Shown piece after piece: positions 32,527 through 39,325 of a DNA stretch of 39,325 nt. Each line of letters opens with the position of its first letter. Position 1 is the first letter of the stretch. The stretch comes from Maridesulfovibrio ferrireducens (GTDB lineage: Bacteria; Desulfobacterota; Desulfovibrionia; Desulfovibrionales; Desulfovibrionaceae). The stretch lies in contig NZ_JAEINN010000020.1 of the NCBI RefSeq assembly GCF_016342405.1, forward strand, positions 1-39,325. The letters are read 5' to 3'. The notes below the pieces were generated by a model, which made no database searches, was not told where the DNA came from, and saw only the letters and a program-made list of their open reading frames with translations. The position numbers were made by a program, and so were the translations under genes.

Positions 32527-34125
32527 CTACATCAATAAAGCCTTGGCAAAATCAGCACCGTTGAAGGGACGTAAATCTTCCATTTTTTCCCCGAGCCCTA
32601 TGAAGGTGATGGGGATTTTGTGCTGCATGGTCACGGCAATCATGATTCCGCCTTTTGCTGTTCCATCGAGCTTGGTGAGGATTAATTCATCCACTCCGAT
32701 TGCTTCGTTGAAAAGTTTTGTCTGAGACATGGCGTTCTGACCTGTTGTTGCGTCAATGACCAGAATGCTGCGGTGCGGCGCTTCGTCGTGCTTTTTACCG
32801 AGAACTCTTCTGATCTTGAGTAGTTCTTCCATCAGGTTTGTCTTGGTGTGCAATCTTCCCGCTGTATCAAGAAGCATGAGGTCATAGCCGTTTTTAACTG
32901 CGTAATCGATGGCTTCATATGCGACTGCGGCTGGATCGGAACCCTCGTCTTTTGCGAAGAAGCCTGCCCCGACACGTTTAGCCCATATTTCAAGCTGTCC
33001 GATGGCTGCGGCGCGGAATGTATCACCTGCGACGATGAGAACTTTGCGGCCCTGCATCTGTTCGCGATGGGCGATTTTTGCAATGGTAGTTGTTTTACCG
33101 ACACCATTCACCCCGATCATCATTACGACTTCGGGAGGGTTGAAAGCTTTAATACGTTTGGGAACTTTGAATATTTCGTCAAGTTCTTCACGAAGAAGAT
33201 CTTTGAAGTTTTCCGGGTTTGTTTCTCCGCTATTGCGGATTCTGGTTTTCATGCGCTCTACAAGCTCGGAGGTTGCTTCGAAACCAACATCCGCCATGAT
33301 CAGAATTTCTTCAAATTCTTCCCAGAAATCGTCATCAAATGCACTGTGACTTGAAAGAAGAGCGTCAAGGCGTTTGGTAATCTGTTCTCTTGTTTTGGAC
33401 AGTCCTTCGGAAAGTTTAATAAAGAGACGGCTTCGTTCATCTTCTTCATCTTCCAGTTCAAGAGCGAGAGCTAGACGGTACTGCAATTCAGAGCGGAATT
33501 CGTCAACATGTTCGTAGTCCATGTCGTCGAGCCATTCTTTAAAGCGGGAAACAAAATCTTCAGCTTCATCTGCGGGAGCTTCAAGAGCTTTAAGCAGGAA
33601 TGTCAGACGGTCCCAGAGGTCGTCTTCGGCTGTGTCGATTCCGTCGAGGATAAGATCGAGCCATACGGACAGGCGCGGATCAGCTTGCTGGAGAGCTTTG
33701 GTGAGATCGCGTTGCCATTGGGGCTTGTCGGCATCAGATTTAGTTTCTGTTGCCATGACAGGTTCTATAATTCTTGCTTTACCGGCAGATTCAGGAACAA
33801 CAACTGTTTCAACTACTGGAGCAGATACAGGTTCCTGAGTTGGTTCCGGTTCAAATATTTTTTCTGGCTCTGGAGCTACAATAGTTTCAACGACTGGGGT
33901 TGAAACAGGTTCTGGAGCTGGTTCCGGCACAGGTGTCGGTGTAACTTCTGCCTTGGGTTCGGGCTCAACTACTTTTTGTGGCGCAGGAGGTTCTTGTGGT
34001 GCAGGAGCTTCCGGCTCAACTTTTTGATCGAGCTGGTCCGCTTCACCTAAATATTCTTTGAGAGCTTTCGCGGCTCTTTCTTCCGGGCTTACCCATAATT
34101 TTTTTACTTTAGAAAAGAATCCCAT
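32527..34125 (-). CDS. ftsY: FtsY signal recognition particle receptor
   Basis: This is a 532-residue FtsY. The first 150 residues are an acidic, Pro/Glu/Val-rich A domain with a near-duplicate stretch (EPVSTPVVETIVAPEPE and EPVSAPVVETVVVPES). A second acidic helical region precedes the NG domain. GTPase motifs are GVNGVGKTTTIAKIA (around residue 335), DTFRAAA, LLDTAGR and TKLDGTAKGG, and the protein ends in the usual FTsY finish, GLGEKMEDLRPF. It docks ribosome-SRP complexes at the membrane. The long A domain is common in this group and probably mediates membrane or translocon contact. The gene ends 22 bases beyond the terminator it shares with the RluA-type gene. Confidence 0.96.
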   Translation of the reverse strand: MGFFSKVKKLWVSPEERAAKALKEYLGEADQLDQKVEPEAPAPQEPPAPQKVVEPEPKAEVTPTPVPEPAPEPVSTPVVETIVAPEPEKIFEPEPTQEPVSAPVVETVVVPESAGKARIIEPVMATETKSDADKPQWQRDLTKALQQADPRLSVWLDLILDGIDTAEDDLWDRLTFLLKALEAPADEAEDFVSRFKEWLDDMDYEHVDEFRSELQYRLALALELEDEEDERSRLFIKLSEGLSKTREQITKRLDALLSSHSAFDDDFWEEFEEILIMADVGFEATSELVERMKTRIRNSGETNPENFKDLLREELDEIFKVPKRIKAFNPPEVVMMIGVNGVGKTTTIAKIAHREQMQGRKVLIVAGDTFRAAAIGQLEIWAKRVGAGFFAKDEGSDPAAVAYEAIDYAVKNGYDLMLLDTAGRLHTKTNLMEELLKIRRVLGKKHDEAPHRSILVIDATTGQNAMSQTKLFNEAIGVDELILTKLDGTAKGGIMIAVTMQHKIPITFIGLGEKMEDLRPFNGADFAKALLM

Positions 34126-34247
34126 TGAAATCCCCTTTAAAATCTATTTTGAACAGCGGAAGATAGCGCAGTCGGAGCCGATACGCAACTATCCATAGGT
34201 TACGACTTCGTTTGTTTTTATCAATGTGATGGCTTACCCTTTTTTAA

Positions 34248-34261
34248 ACTATATATATAGT
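34248..34261. repeat. 14-bp perfect palindrome between ftsY and asnS
   Basis: ACTATATATATAGT lies in the divergent promoter region, 123 bases upstream of ftsY and 74 bases upstream of asnS. It could be a regulator site or simply AT-rich promoter DNA. A plausible asnS promoter follows it (TTGAAA near 34275 with a weak -10 17 bases later). Confidence 0.35.
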
Positions 34262-34334
34262 GTGAAACAAGTTTGTTGAAATTTACTCATCTTACATATA
34301 CATCTGTGCAAAACGCAATTAATGGAGACTTTTT

Positions 34335-35726
34335 ATGAAAAGAACATGCATAAAGGCAGCTTTGAATGCGGAAAGCCCAGTATCCGAGATACTTATCAAA
34401 GGATGGGTCCGTACTAAGCGTGATAGTAAAGGGTTTTCATTTCTGGAAGTAAACGATGGTTCCTGCATCACGAATATTCAGGTTATCATTGATCATACTC
34501 CTGAAATAGAAGCTGTTCTGGAACATATATATACCGGAGCTTCTGTCAGTGTGGTTGGAGAGCTTATCGAGTCTCCGGGTAAAGGACAGAAGTGGGAAGT
34601 TCGCGGTAAGTCAGTTGAATTACTGGGTGTTGCTGATCCGGAAACATTCCCGCTCCAGAAAAAACGCCATTCAGATGAATTCTTGAGGACAATAGCTCAT
34701 CTTCGTCCTCGTACAAATAAATTCGGAGCTATGTTTCGCATACGTTCCGAGCTTTCCTTTGCTGTACACCAGTTTTTCCGCGATAAAGGGTTCTTCTATG
34801 TTCATACCCCTATTATCACCGGTTCAGATTGCGAAGGTGCAGGAGAAATGTTCAGAGTTACTTCTCTCGATCACGACTCACTTGCCAAGCTTGGCAAAGC
34901 GGAGCAGGGCGCGAATGATTTTTTCGGGCAAGAGTCCCATTTAACCGTATCAGGACAGCTTTCAGCAGAAATGTATGCGTTGTCACTTGGTAATGTTTAT
35001 ACTTTTGGGCCTACTTTCCGTGCTGAAAAATCCAATACGCCGCGCCATGCAGCTGAATTCTGGATGATTGAACCTGAGATGGCTTTTGCCGATCTTGAAG
35101 ATAATATGGATCTCAGTGAAGAGATGGTTAAATATCTCATCAGTCATATTCTTGATAAGTGTGCAGATGATATCGAGTTGTTTGCTAAATTTGTTGACAA
35201 AACTTTGATGGATACTCTTAAGAATATTTCAGAGAACACTTTCGAACGCGTTGCTTATACTGACGCAATTGAGCTTTTGAAGACTTGTAAAAAAGCGAAA
35301 AAATTTGAATTCAAGCCTGAATACGGTCTTGATCTGCAAACTGAACATGAGAGATATCTCACTGAAGAGCATTTTAAGAAACCGGTTATTGTATATGATT
35401 ACCCTGTCGAAATTAAGCCTTTCTACATGCGCCTGAATGATGACGGTAAAACTGTTGCCGCCATGGATTTACTGGTTCCTAGAATCGGTGAACTTGTAGG
35501 TGGTTCCCAGCGTGAAGAAAGACTTGATGTGCTTGAGCGCAGAATTGTAGAGACGGGAATGGAAACAGAAGATTACTGGTGGTATCTGGACAGCCGCCGT
35601 TTCGGAACCGCGCCGCATGCCGGATTCGGAATGGGCTTTGAGCGCATGCTTATGATGCTCACCGGAGTTACGAATATCCGCGACGTAATACCTTTCCCGA
35701 GAACTCCTAAGAATCTTGAGTTTTAG
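34335..35726 (+). CDS. asnS: Asparaginyl-tRNA synthetase
   Basis: This 463-residue class IIb synthetase starts at ATG with TGGAGA upstream. The N-terminal OB-fold anticodon-binding domain (about 15-105) contains [22 protein letters not shown] in two parts. The catalytic domain shows motif 1 around [15 protein letters not shown], motif 2 [20 protein letters not shown] and motif 3 [15 protein letters not shown]. The sequences EPEMAF and FPRTP are typical of AsnS rather than AspS. It charges tRNA-Asn with asparagine. Length is usual and no break is seen. A strong terminator follows. Confidence 0.97.
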   Translation: MKRTCIKAALNAESPVSEILIKGWVRTKRDSKGFSFLEVNDGSCITNIQVIIDHTPEIEAVLEHIYTGASVSVVGELIESPGKGQKWEVRGKSVELLGVADPETFPLQKKRHSDEFLRTIAHLRPRTNKFGAMFRIRSELSFAVHQFFRDKGFFYVHTPIITGSDCEGAGEMFRVTSLDHDSLAKLGKAEQGANDFFGQESHLTVSGQLSAEMYALSLGNVYTFGPTFRAEKSNTPRHAAEFWMIEPEMAFADLEDNMDLSEEMVKYLISHILDKCADDIELFAKFVDKTLMDTLKNISENTFERVAYTDAIELLKTCKKAKKFEFKPEYGLDLQTEHERYLTEEHFKKPVIVYDYPVEIKPFYMRLNDDGKTVAAMDLLVPRIGELVGGSQREERLDVLERRIVETGMETEDYWWYLDSRRFGTAPHAGFGMGFERMLMMLTGVTNIRDVIPFPRTPKNLEF

Positions 35727-35747
35727 ATTTTAACTTGGATATTACTC

Positions 35748-35787
35748 GTATCCCCCTTCTATATATATAGAAGGGGGATACTTTTTT
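35748..35787. terminator. Terminator after asnS, perfect 17-bp stem
   Basis: The 34-base perfect palindrome at 35748-35781 (GTATCCCCCTTCTATAT and its complement) is followed by CTTTTTT. It terminates asnS. On the minus strand it lies past the stop of the GyrI-like gene at 35795, so it could act both ways. Confidence 0.85.
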
Positions 35788-35794
35788 GGTTAGC

Positions 35795-36256
35795 TTATTT
35801 TAAAGGCATAAGCAGCAAAGTAACTAACTGCTCAGGTTTAGTTGAATTAGGGTCATTCATATATTGTTCGTAGCAAGGGCCTTCAGCATGTTCCATGCCG
35901 CTTGCCGGCAACCATTTCATATAGAACTCCACCCATGAATCATGAAGGGTGTCGTAAGGTCCGAGGTGTGTGGTTACGGCGAACTTGCCACCCGGCACAT
36001 CTTTAAACTTTACCACTCCTGCATTGTCCGACTCATTGTCTACGGTAATGCATGCTTCGGAGCGCAGTTCTGCCGCAGGAACTTCTTCTGGGTTATCGTG
36101 GTATATTCCGAAAAATCTTGTGCGTTCATTGTAAATACCGTTCGGTCCGGCCCACCCGCAAAGTTTGCCCCAAGCTTGATCAACTTCAGTGTAGGGGCCG
36201 ACATGTTCAACATAAGCAAGCTTCATAGGGTCAAGGGTCCAGATTTTTACGTCCAT
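35795..36256 (-). CDS. GyrI-like small-molecule-binding domain protein
   Basis: This is a 153-residue stand-alone effector-binding domain of the AraC/GyrI (SOUL-like) type: LDPMKLAYVEHVGPYTEV near the N-terminus, GGKFAVTTHLGPYDTLHDSW and FYMKWLPASGMEHAEGPCYE in the second half. GGAGCAC lies upstream of the ATG. It follows the AraC-type gene by 27 bases on the same strand. Its sequence closely parallels the C-terminal domain of that regulator, so the two probably arose by duplication. Such proteins bind toxic or hydrophobic small molecules, and some are hydrolases. It could buffer the ligand sensed by the regulator. Confidence 0.85.
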   Translation of the reverse strand: MDVKIWTLDPMKLAYVEHVGPYTEVDQAWGKLCGWAGPNGIYNERTRFFGIYHDNPEEVPAAELRSEACITVDNESDNAGVVKFKDVPGGKFAVTTHLGPYDTLHDSWVEFYMKWLPASGMEHAEGPCYEQYMNDPNSTKPEQLVTLLLMPLK

Positions 36257-36283
36257 TTCGTGCTCCGTTAAGTTAAAGTTATA

Positions 36284-37177
36284 TTAATAAATGCCTAAAT
36301 AAATTTCTGTAATCAAATCCTTCGGAGCTGTGTCTTCAGGGGTATTTATGTATTTTTCAAAGGAAGGAATGTTGTTTTTTAGCTGATAGCTGCTTGTAGG
36401 AAGCCATTTTCCGTAAAACTCCCGGTACGCACTTTGAAGCCCTTCGTAAGGTCCGTAGTGAGTTCCGACAGCGTATTTACCGCCGGACACTATTTGGGTT
36501 CCGATTTCCCCTTCCGGCATAATACTGCCAGAGGTGCTGATACTCGCATCATATCTTATTTTACCTAGCGGCGTTACAGACGGATCGTCATAGCATATCC
36601 CTATAAACTCAGTCTGAGAGTTCAGCAGTTTTTTTAGAGCAGCCCATCCGCAAAGTTTCTCCCATGCTTTTCCAACTTCAAAATATGATCCGATATGCCG
36701 GATGAAAGCTACAGATATATCCTCTCGTTCGCGGACGTCGACTTTAAGAGTTATCGGGGAACCGTTTATTGTCAGTGTCTTCGGTAAAGGGGCCGGGGAA
36801 TAATAAATTCCACTGCTTACACGTGGACTGGCGAGTTCTCTAGATTTTAATCTGTAGTCGCTGGGTGGCAGTCTAAACATTTTTTTGAATGCGCGACTGA
36901 ATGTTTCAGGTGATTCATATTGAGCATCAAGGCTGATGTTAATGATGGTGTCATTTTCATAACAAAGTTTATAAGCTGCTTTTTCAAGTCTGAGCCGACG
37001 GATATGCTCTTTTAGACTTTCGCCGGTCATACCTTTGAATATCCGGTGAAAGTGCACGATTGAAAAACAAGCTGCTTCTGCCAGTTCTTCTGAGGGAAGT
37101 TCCAGGTCCAGATTTTTCTGAATATAGAGCAGAACGTCCATCATCCGTTCATTATATGGCTTCATAAGATTCGACAT
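36284..37177 (-). CDS. AraC-family regulator with C-terminal GyrI-like ligand domain
   Basis: This is a 297-residue protein. The N-terminal 110 residues are two AraC helix-turn-helix motifs (LAEAACFSIVHFHRIFKGMT and ISLDAQYESPETFSRAFKKM). The C-terminal 155 residues are a GyrI-like effector-binding domain (ISVAFIRHIGSYFEVGKAWE, GGKYAVGTHYGPYEGLQSAY, FYGKWLPTSS). This layout is that of Rob/SoxS-like and BmrR-type sensors, in which a small molecule drives DNA binding. AAGGATT lies upstream of the ATG. The gene is upstream of the stand-alone GyrI-like gene and probably controls it. The ligand is unknown. Confidence 0.92.
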   Translation of the reverse strand: MSNLMKPYNERMMDVLLYIQKNLDLELPSEELAEAACFSIVHFHRIFKGMTGESLKEHIRRLRLEKAAYKLCYENDTIINISLDAQYESPETFSRAFKKMFRLPPSDYRLKSRELASPRVSSGIYYSPAPLPKTLTINGSPITLKVDVREREDISVAFIRHIGSYFEVGKAWEKLCGWAALKKLLNSQTEFIGICYDDPSVTPLGKIRYDASISTSGSIMPEGEIGTQIVSGGKYAVGTHYGPYEGLQSAYREFYGKWLPTSSYQLKNNIPSFEKYINTPEDTAPKDLITEIYLGIY

Positions 37178-37321
37178 GAATAATCCTTAATATTATTATG
37201 AGCTTTATTGCATGACATTTTTTATCATTTTGAATTTGTCTTAAATCAATGTTCTAAGAATTTGAATGTAAAAAAGACATTCCGGTTGCTGAATTTACAG
37301 GTATCGGTTTAATCTAAGCAT

Positions 37322-38025
37322 ATGAATAAGTTTAAACGAATCTCACTTTGCATTGCTGTAATCCTTCTTTTTACTTCATGTAATTCAGTCAAAAAGATCA
37401 CAGGAAATCCCTGTGTCAGCAATTCTACAACGAATACGCAGAGAGTTGTTGATTCTGCCGCGTGTGCGGTGAAACAAATGAGACTCGATCTGGATGGTCC
37501 GACGATTGATTACCTGCTTGAAACTTCAAGAGCTGTTTTCATTTTTCCGGATGTGTACAAGCTCGCTTTTATGATTGGAGCCGAGGGCGGGGCAGGTGTG
37601 CTGTGTGCAAAAGACAGCACCGGTTTTTGGAATGGCCCGGCTTTTTATACACTGGCAGGCATAGATATCGGAATTCAGGGAGGAGTGGCCGGTAAGACCA
37701 TAATGATATTCCTTATGAATGATGAAGCGCTGGAGTCAGCCATTGCAGGAAAGATCGATTTATCGCTCGGAGTTGATCTTGCCATAGGTCATCTCAATGA
37801 TCAAAGACACCGGGGAGTTTTGATTTCGAAGGAAATGTGTTTCCACTGGTTTATCAAGCCGGGGCTTTTTTCGGTTTTTCATATCGGACCGGCTCACTCA
37901 TGGTCGGCAAAGAAAGCAACAAGGCTTATTATGGAAAACCCATCAGTGTTAAAGAGTTGCTCATGACTCACGAGCATGACAAACCGGAGGCGGATGTCCT
38001 TTTTAACGTGCTGATGGGAATTTAA
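37322..38025 (+). pseudogene. SYLF (YSC84-like) lipid-binding lipoprotein, probable frameshift
   Basis: The frame starting at 37322 encodes a lipoprotein signal (LCIAVILLFTSC) and most of a SYLF domain (LDGPTIDYLLETSRAVFIFP, GAGVLCAKDSTGFWNGPAF, MIFLMNDEALESAI), but then drifts into unrelated sequence and stops at 37966. The true domain end, FFGFSYRTGSLMVGK and SNKAYYGKPISVKELL, continues in another frame to 38025. The switch lies near 37825-37840. Restoring a single A in GGAAATG (37831-37837) would read KENVFPLVY and join both parts. So either a one-base deletion has broken the gene or the read contains an error. SYLF proteins bind phosphoinositides or other lipids; a bacterial role is poorly known. 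Confidence 0.85.
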
Positions 38026-38026
38026 T

Positions 38027-39088
38027 TCAACCTTCTTGGATGTTGTCCATGACCTTCTTCCGTTCTTTTGTATATTGGAGAAGGTCTTTACATATAAATT
38101 GTGTGCTGTGGTAAAAAGCAAAAAATTGTACCATCTTCTGAAGGTAAAAACGTCTGGTAACACCTTCTTTACGTAAGGCTTCAAGTCTTTTCAGAGCTGC
38201 ATCGAACGCGTTTTGCAAGGCCTCTTCATCAGGTGTTTTTCCTGCACTTATGGCTCGCATTGACTCCGCGGATACTTTTGAAAGAGTTCGCAGTTCTTCC
38301 TTCATTATGATTTCGTATCCCTCACCGTGAACATTATTAAGAGCGTGGAGCATTGCCCGCAGGTGAGATCCGCTTTTTTCCAGAGTCCGCACTTTTAAAC
38401 CGAGCAGATCAGTGTCTTCTATATATAGAAGGCTTTCATGTCGCAAAACCTTCATGTAGGTTGCACGGTTAAGGGCTACCTTGTTATTGAAAGAGTCGAG
38501 CATTTCGGTATCAAGCTCAGTTTGCTTGTTAAGAAAGCTTTCCATCAGTGCTTCATAATGGTCGGCGCATTCAGAAAATTGGCTGCACAGACTTCCTTTT
38601 AAAGAGTCAGCCGCTCTTAAGGGCCAAATTAATACACTTACCAGAAAAGCACTGGCAACTCCGATAGAGATTTCCACTACTCTGAACAGCCCGAATTCTA
38701 TACGGTGGGCTTGTCCCAGACTTGCGAGAGTAACGATAGTGGTTGTAATTGCGGCCATGCGGTAGCGTTCGTTATATCTTGTCATGTATGCACAGAAGCC
38801 GACTGAAACAAAAAGGGACAGAAGCGTCATAGACGGAGTTTCCGGGAATACGACTATGCAGAGTATGCCGATAAGAGCGCCGATGGCTGTGCCTGAAAAG
38901 CGGTACCAGCACATTCTGATGGAGTCCGCAACATTGATCTGCATGACAATTACCCCTGACAGGGCGGCCCAGTATCCATAACTAAGATCGAAAAGGCTTG
39001 CAGCTGTATAGGCAGTAACTGCGGCGATACCTGTTTTTATGCCGTGTTTAAGATGGGATACTTGTGAACGAGGGTCGGATATGCTCAT
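38027..39088 (-). CDS. FUSC/aromatic acid exporter family membrane protein
   Basis: This 353-residue protein has an N-terminal half of about six hydrophobic segments including AASLFDLSYGYWAALSGVIV, FSGTAIGALIGILCIVVFPE and VASAFLVSVLIWPLRA. A long helical cytoplasmic half (about 170-353) follows. This is the FUSC/YccS/aromatic-acid-exporter layout, about half the length of double-unit members, so it probably works as a dimer. Substrate is unknown; relatives export hydroxylated aromatic acids or toxic compounds. Its stop lies one base past the stop of the frameshifted SYLF gene, so the two are convergent with no room for a terminator between them. Confidence 0.85.
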   Translation of the reverse strand: MSISDPRSQVSHLKHGIKTGIAAVTAYTAASLFDLSYGYWAALSGVIVMQINVADSIRMCWYRFSGTAIGALIGILCIVVFPETPSMTLLSLFVSVGFCAYMTRYNERYRMAAITTTIVTLASLGQAHRIEFGLFRVVEISIGVASAFLVSVLIWPLRAADSLKGSLCSQFSECADHYEALMESFLNKQTELDTEMLDSFNNKVALNRATYMKVLRHESLLYIEDTDLLGLKVRTLEKSGSHLRAMLHALNNVHGEGYEIIMKEELRTLSKVSAESMRAISAGKTPDEEALQNAFDAALKRLEALRKEGVTRRFYLQKMVQFFAFYHSTQFICKDLLQYTKERKKVMDNIQEG

Positions 39089-39233
39089 TAGAAAACCTTG
39101 AATGTGGTTAGTTGTTAGTGTGACTGACTCTCAGAGAGCCTCGCTTCGTGTTGTTCATTATGTATAGCAACATCAGCAATAGCAAGTGTGAGAGTGTATC
39201 ATCTAATTGTATCAACAATAATTCAAAAACCTG

Positions 39234-39318
39234 TTGACGTGGAGACGCGATTCTCATAGAACCTCTTTCTCGGGTCGGCAACGGCTGAACGCCACAGCAT
39301 CTCCCGGGATTTTTTTTG
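39234..39318 (+). promoter_or_regulatory. Strong promoter followed by GC-rich hairpin and U-run
   Basis: TTGACG (39234-39239) and TAGAAC (39257-39262) have an exact 17-base spacer. About seven bases later a transcript would begin with CTCTTTCTCGGG. CTCGGG near 39268 can pair with CCCGGG near 39303, and eight T follow. The unit could be a short noncoding RNA of about 50 bases, or a leader/attenuator of a stable RNA or other gene beyond the window. The sequence 39089-39233 holds no gene. Confidence 0.4.
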
Positions 39319-39325
39319 ACTGACC

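Noticed and set aside
38418-38436. AT palindrome similar to that in the asnS terminator
   Set aside because: It lies inside the FUSC coding sequence and shares only the short TCTATATATAGA word, which can occur by chance.
1-39325. CRISPR array, insertion sequence or integrase
   Set aside because: No spaced direct repeats, transposase or phage-type integrase were found; the only tyrosine recombinase looks like housekeeping XerC/XerD.

Overview
The window reads as chromosomal DNA from a Gram-negative, flagellated, moderately low-GC bacterium. The best fit is a marine Desulfovibrio-type member of Desulfovibrionaceae. That placement is inference: it rests on the gene complement and the chemotaxis operon order (cheB, HEAT protein, cheR, parA, cheW, cheY, cheA), the YbgF and FtsY architecture and the general codon style. 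No rRNA is present to test it.

Positions 1-4940 are an accessory region beside a tRNA gene. Five small minus-strand genes look phage- or element-derived: a ribbon-helix-helix regulator (too short for most gene callers), a BRO-N/KilAC antirepressor, two unknown small proteins joined by near-identical overlapping junctions, and a coiled-coil/membrane-tail protein. Divergent from them is a large exported beta-propeller protein with a C-terminal surface-anchoring region. The region ends at tRNA-Pro(CGG); no integrase is visible, so the element is either decayed or extends left of the window.

Positions 5381-14241 hold a complete one-strand chemotaxis operon closed by a strong terminator. Its unusual members are a 642-residue HEAT-repeat protein between cheB and cheR, a ParA-type ATPase overlapping a CheW-domain protein with a long N-terminal extension (resembling the ParC/ParP polar array-positioning pair of Vibrio), and a CheA with two intact Hpt domains plus a third that has lost its phospho-histidine.

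Positions 14402-21763 contain an unknown multi-pass membrane protein (minus strand), then a plus-strand run: YbgF/CpoB lipoprotein, DprA, a small unknown protein, an HDOD protein, a GGDEF-type response regulator, a XerC/D recombinase, and a protein with a Lys/Ala/Pro tail. A two-way terminator separates these from minus-strand genes.

Positions 21844-31440 are all minus strand: EamA transporter, AddA-like helicase-nuclease, AddB-like nuclease, LhgO-like FAD oxidase and, with its own operator-like promoter region, a nitronate monooxygenase/enoyl-reductase-like flavoprotein. Positions 31594-39325 carry an RluA-family pseudouridine synthase, FtsY, asparaginyl-tRNA synthetase, two neighbouring GyrI-like domain proteins (one fused to an AraC regulator), a frameshifted SYLF lipoprotein and an FUSC-type exporter. 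The window ends in a well-spaced promoter followed by a GC-rich hairpin and U-run.
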